Shown here piece by piece: positions 56,540 through 64,000 of a DNA stretch of 64,000 nt. Below the pieces are notes generated by a model. That model was not told the origin of the DNA, ran no database searches, and saw nothing but the letters and a program-made list of their open reading frames with translations. The stretch's first letter is position 1. Each line of letters begins with the position of its first letter. Source of the DNA: Ostreococcus lucimarinus CCE9901 (taxonomy: Eukaryota > Chlorophyta > Mamiellophyceae > Mamiellales > Bathycoccaceae); the NCBI RefSeq assembly GCF_000092065.1, contig NC_009361.1, positions 372,001 to 436,000 on the forward strand, written 5' to 3'. The position numbers and the translations under genes are program-made.

Positions 56540-58282
56540 ATGGCGACGACGACGATGGTTGGGTGCGGTTTTAAGGCGGCGAACCGCCGGGGCGCGAGCT
56601 TCGCGCGTCGCGCGCGCGTCGGCGAGGCGCGCGTCGCGCGCGCGCGGTTCGCGACGCGACCGATGCGCGCGGCGGCGGTGGACTCGGGCGCGGGATTCGC
56701 GGAAGCGGTGCGTCGGCGAACGCGCGAACGCGACGAACGCGAGCGCGCGCGATTCGCGAAAACTGTGCGCGTCGAGCGCGCGTCGCGCGCGGCGCGGGGG
56801 GGGACGCGCGCGACGACGCGAGGCGCGAACGCGAGGCGGTGGGGGAACCACCGCGTCCCTAGGCGAAAGGATAGGATGGGTTTTGCGGCGCGACGCGCGG
56901 GCGAGCGAGGAGACGCGACGGAGGCGGTGACTGACGAACGCGCGGTGTTTTGGATGAAACAGGAAGGCACGGCGAAGGAGCGATCGTTCGATGCGTCGAT
57001 GCGCGTGCCGACGAGCATGGCGAGAATCGGGCGGCAGCTCGGCGGCGGCGGCGCGGCGACGCTGGAGAAGGCTGGGCTGAGCATGCAGCAACAGGCGCAG
57101 GTGTCGAGCCCGAAGCTCGCCGACGGCGGCGGTGGTGGGAATAACGGTGGTAAGATTAACAACGGTGGTGGTGGCGGTGACGGCGACGAAGGGGACGACG
57201 ATGATTACTTTGAGGAGGGGGACGACGACGACGGCGAGGAGGGATTTTTTAGCACGAGGGCGGCGATCGGAGAGACGTTTGACAGAAAGGCTATTCAGGC
57301 GGTTTTGTCTGAGTGGTTCAAGACCATGGAATCGCTTCCAGGTGGTATTCGCATGGCGGTGGAGATGGGCATCGTGTCCTCTCTCGCTCTCGTGCGTTTC
57401 ATGAGCGTCAACGTGCGCCCGAGCGTGGTGCGCGCCGTCTCGCGCGGAACGCCGCAAGCGTTTTCCCGCGCCTTTGTCGGTCGCCTCATGGCTGATCCCG
57501 CGTTCTTGTACAAACTCGCGTTCGAGCAAGTGGTGACGATCGGTGCGGCGACGATGTACGAAGTCGCCCATCGTGGCGAGCGTTTGAAGTCGGAGTGGGA
57601 CCTCGCGCTGAGCAACATCATGCAGTTGTCCCTCGCGAACGCCTTGACGGTTTGGTGCTGCACGCCGGTGCGATCCTTCGGGTCGTCCGCGACGAACGGT
57701 TTCCAAAAGTTCATGGCGACCATGCCGAACAACGCGTTCGACCGTGCTGGTCCTTTGCGCCAGTACACCAACGCGACTCGTGGGTTGAGCGTCGTCACCA
57801 AAGCCGCGGAATTATCCGCCGTGGGCGTGTTGACGGGCGGGGCGTTCTCCGCCATCAACACTGGGTTGTTGGCCTTGCACAAGAACAAGAAGGGCGAGCA
57901 ATGGGAACCGGCGATTCCGGTCCCGGATCTCAAGACTTCGGCTCTCGGCATGGGCGCCTTCCTCGGCATCTCGTGCAACTTGAGATACCAGCTCCTCGGC
58001 GGCGCCGATCGGTGGATGACGGAGCACCTCACGTCGTTGGCGTCCTCCGTGTCCGCCACCGCGTTAGGCCGCGTCATCAACAACCAGCTGGGTGAGCCCA
58101 CGCGATTGTTCGCGTTGGGTCTTCCCATGCACGCGTCGTTGGCGCAAACCGCCGGCTCAGCCATTCCTCAGTTGACCAAGAAGAAGGTGGTCAAGAAGCG
58201 AAGAAAGGTTGCGAAGAAGCGCGTCGCGGCGGCGGCGGCGACGACGACGGCGACGCCCGAAGTCCCGATGGCCACCGCTTAA
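56540..58282 (+). CDS. RETICULATA-related (DUF3411) chloroplast envelope protein
   Basis: 580 residues. A transit-peptide-like N-terminus is followed by low-complexity Gly/Asp/Glu sequence (near 195-235). The DUF3411/RER core follows, with several hydrophobic helices: MAVEMGIVSSLALVRFMSVN, FEQVVTIGAATMYEVAHRGE, NALTVWCCTPVRSFG and LGAFLGISCNLRYQLLGG-like segments. RER proteins sit in the chloroplast envelope and affect leaf and chloroplast development in plants; biochemical role unknown. The tail is Lys/Arg/Ala-rich (KKVVKKRRKVAKKRVAAAAA), an odd histone-like ending. Confidence 0.88.
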   Translation: MATTTMVGCGFKAANRRGASFARRARVGEARVARARFATRPMRAAAVDSGAGFAEAVRRRTRERDERERARFAKTVRVERASRAARGGTRATTRGANARRWGNHRVPRRKDRMGFAARRAGERGDATEAVTDERAVFWMKQEGTAKERSFDASMRVPTSMARIGRQLGGGGAATLEKAGLSMQQQAQVSSPKLADGGGGGNNGGKINNGGGGGDGDEGDDDDYFEEGDDDDGEEGFFSTRAAIGETFDRKAIQAVLSEWFKTMESLPGGIRMAVEMGIVSSLALVRFMSVNVRPSVVRAVSRGTPQAFSRAFVGRLMADPAFLYKLAFEQVVTIGAATMYEVAHRGERLKSEWDLALSNIMQLSLANALTVWCCTPVRSFGSSATNGFQKFMATMPNNAFDRAGPLRQYTNATRGLSVVTKAAELSAVGVLTGGAFSAINTGLLALHKNKKGEQWEPAIPVPDLKTSALGMGAFLGISCNLRYQLLGGADRWMTEHLTSLASSVSATALGRVINNQLGEPTRLFALGLPMHASLAQTAGSAIPQLTKKKVVKKRRKVAKKRVAAAAATTTATPEVPMATA

Positions 58283-58469
58283 ACAGGATGGAAGAAACAA
58301 AACGAAATTGCTAGATACTCGCGCAGCGTTCGCGTCCGCATTCGGACTCGGACATAGTCAGAATCTTGTGTGTTGTAAAGAACCGTCAGAAACCTGGCTC
58401 GACGCCGCGTCGCGCCTCGCTCGCCCTCGTCACTCCGCGCCGCGCGTCCGCCGCGCGACGTCGCGCGCG

Positions 58470-60437
58470 ATGTCGGCCGCGTCACCATCGCGCGCGCTCG
58501 CGCGCGCGCGCGCGGCGAGCGCGTCCTCGACCGCGCCGTCGTCGTCGACGGAATCGCCGCCGGCGTCGCGACGACCTCGCGCGCGTCCGCGCCGCGCGCG
58601 CGCCGCGACGCTTCGCGCGGTGACGCCGCGCGACGCCGAAATCATGACCCGCGTGTGCGAGCTCGCGCGCGCGCGCGAGGGCATCGCGGCGCCGCACCCG
58701 CTGAGCGCGTGCGCGGTGACGCGAGGCGACGGCGACGTCGTCGTCGAGGCGACGCACGCGGGACAAGGGTCCACGCGGGCGGAAATCGCGTGCGCGGACG
58801 AGATGCGGCGACGGGGCGCGACGCTGAACTCGAGCGATCGAGGGACGGTGTACGTGAACCTGGAGCCGGCGCACGGGGAGGTGGCGGGGGAGACGCGGAG
58901 CGTGGAGGCGCTCGCGGCGACGGGGGCGACTCGCGCGGTGGTCGGGATGTTGCATCCGCTCCCAGGATTGCGAGGACGCGCGGTGCGAGCGCTGAGAGAG
59001 CGAGGGATAGAGGTGTGCGTGCTCGAGGGCGAGGCCGAGGGGTTCGAGGGCGAGGCGGCGCGAGCGTGTCGAGAGACGAACGAGGCGCTGTTGTATCGCG
59101 TCGCCACGGGTTTGCCGTTTAGCGTGTACAAGTACGCGATGACGCTCGATGGGAAGATTGCGACTGATACGGGACATTCGTCGTGGGTGACCGGTGCCGA
59201 GGCGCGCGAAATGGTGTTTCGCGAGCGGAAGCGTGCGGACGCTGTGGTCGTCGGCGGCGGAACGGTGCGGAAGGACAATCCGAGGCTGACGTGTCGCGAA
59301 GAGACTGGGTTCCAACCTGCTCGAGTCGTTCTCACTCGATCTCTCGACTTGCCCGAAGACGCAAAGCTGTGGAATGTCCGCGGTGTGGCGCCGACGATAG
59401 TGTGCACCACGAAGGGCGTGAAACCGGAATTCCAAAACGCGCTGCGCGCCAAGGGCGTCGAAGTGGTGGAATTCGATGAACTCACACCCCTCGCCGCGGC
59501 GCAGTACATGTTCAAGAGAGGATTTTTGAGATGCTTTTGGGAGTGCGGCGGTGGTCTCGCAGCGCCGGCGATGAAGAGCGGAGTGTTTCACGAGGTTCTA
59601 GCATTCATCGCGCCAAAGCTTGTTGGCGGCGGCGCGCTCGCGCCGACGCCTCTGGGCAACTTGGGCATAGAAGCCATGCACGACGCGTTGCCATTATCCG
59701 GCGTGCGTCTCGAAATATACGGGCGTGACATTCTCATTCGTGGCTACGTCCCGAACTCGCACAGCACGGGACGACTAAGCCAGCTCGCGAGCGCCGGATA
59801 TAGCGTTCGCGGGTTGGAGTTCAACGTCGGTGAGAGCTCGGACGACGATGAACGCACCGATGATGGATCACTCATTTCCGTCGAGCGAGCGGTAGCATCA
59901 CTCGTGAACGACGATGAAGTTTGCGATATGGATAATCTTCCACCGGTTAAATTTTACAAAGCCTGGGACGAGTATGGAGCGCTGAGCAACTTTTCCCCGT
60001 TTCCCGTGAGCGTCGACGGCGTGGAATGGCCCACGGTTGAACATTACTATCAGGCACAAAAGTTCGCCGGCGTGCACAACGACATCGCACGCGAGTCGTT
60101 TGAGAAAATCAAACTCGCAGAATCACCTGAGGCGGCAGCAAAAATCGGTCGAAGCGCTCAAGCCGCTCATCCCGAAAGCGTTCGAAAGGATTGGGACGAT
60201 GTCAAGGTTGACGTCATGCGACGAGCGCTGACGGAGAAGCTAGTAAGGTATGAAGGACCAAGGACGTTGCTCATGGAATCTGTTTGCACCGATGGTCGTG
60301 TGCGCGTCATCGAAGACTCCCCGGTTGATGGCGTATGGGGCGCCGGTCGAGACGGAACTGGCCAAAATTTACTGGGGGCGCTGCTCGTGAATATCAGAGA
60401 AGATCTCGTGAGCGGGCGTTTAGACGTTGAAAAATGA
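58470..60437 (+). CDS. PYRR-type riboflavin-synthesis reductase: degenerate RibD deaminase + reductase + NADAR (COG3236) domain
   Basis: 655 residues. After a transit-like leader there is a RibD deaminase-fold domain (about 50-200) whose zinc site is lost: TRAE replaces HAE, and LEPAHGEVAGETRS replaces the Cys motif. The reductase domain follows with YKYAMTLDGKIATDTGHSSW, VVVGGGTVRKDNPRLTC and FWECGGGLAAP. The C-terminal ~170 residues form a COG3236/NADAR domain (FYKAWDEYGALSNFSPFPVS, PTVEHYYQAQKFAG). This is the plant PYRR arrangement: reduction of the pyrimidine intermediate of riboflavin synthesis, while the NADAR part hydrolyses reactive early intermediates. Plastid location expected. Another enzyme must supply the deaminase. 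Confidence 0.92.
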   Translation: MSAASPSRALARARAASASSTAPSSSTESPPASRRPRARPRRARAATLRAVTPRDAEIMTRVCELARAREGIAAPHPLSACAVTRGDGDVVVEATHAGQGSTRAEIACADEMRRRGATLNSSDRGTVYVNLEPAHGEVAGETRSVEALAATGATRAVVGMLHPLPGLRGRAVRALRERGIEVCVLEGEAEGFEGEAARACRETNEALLYRVATGLPFSVYKYAMTLDGKIATDTGHSSWVTGAEAREMVFRERKRADAVVVGGGTVRKDNPRLTCREETGFQPARVVLTRSLDLPEDAKLWNVRGVAPTIVCTTKGVKPEFQNALRAKGVEVVEFDELTPLAAAQYMFKRGFLRCFWECGGGLAAPAMKSGVFHEVLAFIAPKLVGGGALAPTPLGNLGIEAMHDALPLSGVRLEIYGRDILIRGYVPNSHSTGRLSQLASAGYSVRGLEFNVGESSDDDERTDDGSLISVERAVASLVNDDEVCDMDNLPPVKFYKAWDEYGALSNFSPFPVSVDGVEWPTVEHYYQAQKFAGVHNDIARESFEKIKLAESPEAAAKIGRSAQAAHPESVRKDWDDVKVDVMRRALTEKLVRYEGPRTLLMESVCTDGRVRVIEDSPVDGVWGAGRDGTGQNLLGALLVNIREDLVSGRLDVEK

Positions 60438-60471
60438 TTAGCTAAACTAGGAATTTGTTCACGACAATTGT

Positions 60472-62202
60472 CTACGTTGAACTCAGCATGCTATGGATTT
60501 CGCGTAACAGAGCCTTGGCCGCGTGTTTCGCCGGTCCCGGCGCGTCCAAGAGGCGCACGCACGCGGCTTCGGCTTCTTCGAGTCGTCGCTCCTTCTTATA
60601 AAACTGAGACAAAAACTCCAACGCCTCGATCTTCTCGTTACTATCGGCGTCTAAGACCTCGGCGTCTAAGCGCTTGAGATTGAGGAGATAGTAATGCGCC
60701 GCCGCCTTTTCATTCTTCTCTCTGTGGAGAGTGGCAAGTTTGGATAGTGCGATGCCTTCGCGCTCGTTGTTCGCCACGGCGCGTTGATAGCATCGGATCG
60801 CGGACTGAAACAAACGGAGCTGGTCGGACTCGTAGCACTGACCCATCGCACACCACATTCGTGGATCCGACGGACGAAGTTTGACCGCTTGTTGGTAGTA
60901 GTAGAGCGCGTAATAAGGCATTTGTAAGATTTCGTACGTCTGTCCCAAGCCGTACCACGCGCGATAATCGCGCGGGTTGATGTCCACTGCGTGTCTGTAC
61001 GCGTCGATGGCCGCCGCCGGGTTTTTCATCTCCACGTACTCGTGTCCCATCAAAGTCCAGGCGCTCAAGTATCGCGGGTTGAGCTTCAGCGCGCGCTTGA
61101 AGTACACCACAGCCTTGGCGTGCATCGATTTCAGCGAGTAGTAATTGCCGACGACGCAACAAGTCTCGGGGGTGTACTTATCGGTGGCGACTAAGTGATG
61201 CGCCAAGTGCGAGAGCTCGGCGAACGATTCCTTCACGTACAGGACGTTTGAATAATTATCCATGCCATCGATACGATACGGATCCAAATCTCGAATGTCC
61301 TTGTAAATTTCCTGCGCCTCATCGAATTCGCGCAAGTTGTAGTGCGCCTCCGCCATGTGTCCCAGCAACAGCTTACTCTGCGGGAATTCTTTCCCGAGCG
61401 ACACGAAGGTGTCCAAGCTTTCTTTGTTCTTTTGCATTTCGAGTTGAAAGACGCCGATGAACCAGCGATAGACCCAATGCTCGCGCGGAAGATCGAGCGC
61501 CTGCTCTTCCTCCTCGCTCGTCAACATCGGAATCAACGCCTGCCACGCGCTCCAATTGAGCGGGTACTTCCGACACGCCTCCGCGAGCAAATCTTTCGCC
61601 TGCGTCGGCTGTCCACTCTCCCGACAGACGATGCCGTGAAGATAGGTCAAAAACCCATCCTTCGCTCCCGAATAATCCTGCGCGCGAAGCCACTCGCTCA
61701 ACGACTCGAGCTCGGCGTTCGTCCCCGCGTTCGGCTCTGGCGCTTGTTTCCGCGCCCCGATCGACGGCGTCTGCGACGAATCCACCGCACCCGCCCCCCC
61801 ATCGACGTCCCCCCCCCCCACCGCGCTCGCCTGCCCCTTACTCTTCTCCCCCGCTAAAAACGTCGCGTACTCTCGCAAAAACGTCTGCAACGGCGCGTTC
61901 GCCTCTCGCAGCGCGTGCGCGCACCGCCTGTACTCCCCCAGATCAAAATACGCCTTCGCGAGCGAGTACGCGTCGTCCATCATCGCCTCGTCCTCGTCCT
62001 CGTCCTCGTCCATCGCCGCGCTCGTCGCCGTCGCGCCGTCCGCGTCCGCGTCCGCGCGCGCCGTCTCGAGTCCACACAGCTGTTCGCACGCCCACGCCGC
62101 CGCGCGCGTCAGCCCGCGCGCGCGACACCTCGCGATCGCGTCCCTGAGTTCGCGCGCGCGTCCCGCGTCGCCGCTCGCGTCGCCGCGGCGTCCCATCGCC
62201 AT
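60472..62202 (-). CDS. APC8: Anaphase-promoting complex subunit 8 (CDC23) TPR protein
   Basis: 576 residues, mostly tetratricopeptide repeats. The CDC23 N-terminal domain (RELRDAIARCRARGLTRAAA, WACEQLCGLE) is followed by a low-complexity acidic spacer and then TPRs such as YFKRALKLNPRYLSAWTLMG and WYGLGQTYEILQMPYYALYY. The subunit is part of the anaphase-promoting complex, the ubiquitin ligase controlling mitotic exit. The start MAMGRRGDASG was chosen because the conserved N-domain begins shortly after it; an in-frame start 57 codons upstream would add Arg-rich sequence. It converges on the PYRR gene with only 34 bp between stops. Confidence 0.92.
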   Translation of the reverse strand: MAMGRRGDASGDAGRARELRDAIARCRARGLTRAAAWACEQLCGLETARADADADGATATSAAMDEDEDEDEAMMDDAYSLAKAYFDLGEYRRCAHALREANAPLQTFLREYATFLAGEKSKGQASAVGGGDVDGGAGAVDSSQTPSIGARKQAPEPNAGTNAELESLSEWLRAQDYSGAKDGFLTYLHGIVCRESGQPTQAKDLLAEACRKYPLNWSAWQALIPMLTSEEEEQALDLPREHWVYRWFIGVFQLEMQKNKESLDTFVSLGKEFPQSKLLLGHMAEAHYNLREFDEAQEIYKDIRDLDPYRIDGMDNYSNVLYVKESFAELSHLAHHLVATDKYTPETCCVVGNYYSLKSMHAKAVVYFKRALKLNPRYLSAWTLMGHEYVEMKNPAAAIDAYRHAVDINPRDYRAWYGLGQTYEILQMPYYALYYYQQAVKLRPSDPRMWCAMGQCYESDQLRLFQSAIRCYQRAVANNEREGIALSKLATLHREKNEKAAAHYYLLNLKRLDAEVLDADSNEKIEALEFLSQFYKKERRLEEAEAACVRLLDAPGPAKHAAKALLREIHSMLSST

Positions 62203-62513
62203 CGCGTCGCCGACCGACGGCGCGCGCGCGTTTGAATCGCGGCGCCGCGCGGGGCGACCGACCGCGCGGGCGTCCGATTTTTTAACGTCTTCGCGCCGCG
62301 CGGCGTCGTACACCGAGACGCGCGAACGCCATCGGCGTCCGCGCGTCCGCGCGTCCGAGCGATCCGCCATCACTTTTTATCGACGACGCGCGTGCGCGAT
62401 CATGGGCTTAAATGCGCGTTGAATGCGGACGTCGATCGCGACCGTCGATCGCGGTGGTCGATCGCGCGATCTCGCGCGCGCGATCGGCATTCCTGCACAC
62501 GCACATTTCTGCA
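62203..62513. promoter_or_regulatory. Divergent promoter region of APC8 and light-harvesting genes
   Basis: This 311-bp gap between two starts is GC-rich with scattered GATCG-type short repeats near 62433-62470. No gene recognised. Confidence 0.4.
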
Positions 62514-63590
62514 ATGTCTGCCCTTCTCGCTTCCTCCTTCGTCGGCCGCGTCGCCGCCTTCAAGGCGACCAAGATCCAAGTGCGTATTTTTTCGAGCGCG
62601 CGCGCGACGCGCGGACGCGCGGCGCGGCGCGGAGGCGTCGCGCGACGCGCGCGAACGCGGGGCGGGCGCGGATGCGTATCGTATCTCGCGGGCGCGCGCG
62701 TGGGCGCGCGTGGGCGCGCGCGGGCGCGCGGACGGGCGCGGGGGGGGGGAGAAACGAGCGAGTGGGAATGTTTCGCGTCGTTCGCGGGCGCGGCGGGCGC
62801 GGCGGGCGCGGCGCGCGCGCGTGGGGGGGTGGATACGCGCGCGCGGTGGATGCGCGGATACGATACGGTTTTCGGGGAGATCTTTCCGGGGGCGACCGAC
62901 CGACCGATTGGATGACCGAGAGACTGACGACTATGATTTTTCGCTCGATCGCAGGCCAAGTCTGTCTCCACGACCGTCAAGGCTGACATCTACCCGGAAT
63001 TCGGTACCTACCCGGGCGGTGGCGAATCCCCGATCATCCCGTTCGGCGATGAAAAGAACGCCGAGCGCGAAGTGATCCACGGCCGCTGGGCGATGCTCGG
63101 CGTCACCGGCGCGTGGGCCGCCGAAAACGGCACCGGCATCCCGTGGTTCACCGCGGGTACCTTGTGCACCCCGGATGACTGCACCGCCGTCGCGGACAAG
63201 TTCCCGGGCGCCGTCGCCCCGCTCGCGCCGGAAGGCTCTGGCTACCCGTCCTTCTGGAACGTTCTCATCATCGAGATCGTTCTCGTCGGCGCCGCGGAAG
63301 CGTACCGTACCGGTATCTCCGACTCTCCGTTCGATGATGGCCTCACCGTCGGTGACGTCAACCCGGGTGGACGCTTCGACCCGCTCGGCCTCGCCGAGTC
63401 TGGCGACCTTGAAGAACTCAAGATCAAGGAGCTCAAGCACTGCCGCTTGTCCATGTTCGCGTGGTTGGGCTGCATCTTCCAAGCGCTCGCCACCCAAGAA
63501 GGCCCGATCGCCAACTGGCAATCCCACGTTGCGGACCCGGTTCACTCCAACGTCCTCACCAACGCGGCCAAGGGCTTCGGCTTCTACTAA
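62514..63590 (+). CDS. Chlorophyll a/b-binding light-harvesting protein; join(62514..62579,62955..63590)
   Basis: 233 residues after splicing. Exon 1 encodes the start of the transit peptide (MSALLASSFVGRVAAFKATK), joined to AKSVSTTVKADIYPEFGTYP. The Lhc fold follows: helix 1 EREVIHGRWAMLGVTGAWAA with the Chl-binding Glu/His, helix 2 FWNVLIIEIVLVGAAEAYRT, FDPLGLAESG, helix 3 LKIKELKHCRLSMFAWLGCI and ADPVHSN. It should insert in thylakoids as antenna. Helix 3 has KHCRL where most LHCII and LHCI proteins have KNGRL, as in CP29/CP24, so the subclass is open. Codon use in exon 2 is strongly biased (C-ending), consistent with high expression. Confidence 0.93.
62580..62954 (+). other. 375-nt GC-rich intron in the light-harvesting gene
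   Basis: Donor GTGCGTAT, branch-like ACTGAC near 62921-62926, acceptor GCAG, phase 0. The body is very GC-rich with short repeats (GTGGGCGCGC and GGCGCGGCG units at 62695-62730 and 62785-62815). It is the longest intron seen in the window and interrupts the transit peptide. Confidence 0.85.
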
Positions 63591-63744
63591 ATCCTACGAC
63601 TTAGACCATTCGTTTAGTCTCAGTAGTCGACAACGAGGATGATAAACATACATGCGTCATGTCTTCCGAATAACACTCATCTGTTGTAACAATCTGTAAA
63701 ATGATGCAGTTTAATTAATTATTGCATACGCGCACTGTGGCTAT

Positions 63745-64000
63745 CTAATTGTTCGATGCATCTCTCAACACTCGGCGTCGTTTCGCCACACGGGCCGCGA
63801 GCGGCGCCTCAGACATTTTCTTGGCGCGCGTTTGTCGTCGCTGGCTCAACGCCACCGGCGCCGGGGCCGCGTGTTTTGTCACCTTCTTCGGCGCGGCTTC
63901 TGTTGCCTTCGCTGGGGGCGCGACCGCCACAGCTGGTTTTTTCCGCGCAGACACTTTTGCGGGAGGCGCGATCGTTGATTTTTCGACGATCGGCTTCTTC
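63745..64000 (-). CDS. Partial basic Lys/Ala/Pro-rich protein (5' end beyond window)
   Basis: At least 85 residues of C-terminus are visible, open to the window edge, ending RVAKRRRVLRDASNN. The composition (KKP, PPAKATEAAPKK, RRQTRAKK) resembles linker-histone tails or other basic nuclear proteins, but no domain is seen. There is no ATG in frame within the window, so the start lies beyond 64000. It converges on the light-harvesting gene with 154 bp between stops. Confidence 0.55.
   Translation of the reverse strand, partial: KKPIVEKSTIAPPAKVSARKKPAVAVAPPAKATEAAPKKVTKHAAPAPVALSQRRQTRAKKMSEAPLAARVAKRRRVLRDASNN

Noticed and set aside
55955-57706. Long minus-strand frame opposite the RETICULATA-related gene
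   Set aside because: Arg-rich translation with no domain; it overlaps two supported genes and arises from the CG-rich composition.

Overview
The window looks like nuclear DNA of a picoplanktonic green alga of the Mamiellales, most likely Ostreococcus. The base composition is GC-rich but third codon positions are not saturated. About 38 protein genes lie head-to-head or tail-to-tail on alternating strands, roughly one per 1.7 kb. Introns are rare and mostly short, with GTGCG-type donors and CTRAC-type branch points. The gene set is plant-like: thylakoid PsbP-like protein, chlorophyll a/b-binding protein, plastid Cpn60 beta, fibrillin, RETICULATA-related protein, RNase E/G with a starch-binding domain, and chlorophyllide a oxygenase. 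It also carries a P2X ion channel, a family known from Ostreococcus. Species cannot be fixed from sequence alone. No tRNA, rRNA, CRISPR array or intact transposon was seen.

Left part (1-20 kb): 3' end of an unknown gene, a Ser/Thr kinase with an N-myristoylation-type start, an unusual alpha-amylase (peptidoglycan-binding-like + membrane + coiled-coil + GH13), a fibrillin, a SUMO-like-domain protein, and the divergent pair V-ATPase subunit c / Rav1-DmX. These are followed by mitochondrial ATP synthase epsilon, a CHCH protein, a Clp AAA+ ATPase lacking its middle domain, and peroxisomal dienoyl-CoA isomerase.

Middle (20-42 kb): a T4-type prohead-protease homologue, a fused methylthioribose-1-P isomerase/methylthioribose kinase, plastid RNase E/G, an unknown acylated protein, P2X, a duplicated four-TM-like membrane protein, an HxD...H protein, a PPR-RluA fusion, Cpn60 beta, CFAP52 and a HARE-HTH/DDT/WHIM chromatin protein.

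Right part (42-64 kb): PsbP-like, DEAD-box helicase, diacylglycerol kinase, an Aha1 N-domain cochaperone, two unknown proteins, MED14, a lumenal protein, the Rieske-only chlorophyllide a oxygenase subunit, LON-domain and YCII proteins, RETICULATA-related, PYRR riboflavin reductase with NADAR domain, APC8, a light-harvesting protein and a partial basic protein.

Themes: plastid biogenesis and light harvesting recur throughout, but apart from the V-ATPase/RAVE pair neighbours are not obviously co-functional. Convergent gene ends usually lie 34-154 bp apart; the one 513-bp convergent gap (15392-15904) stands out. Five introns were inferred by restoring conserved protein domains or targeting peptides across frame breaks.
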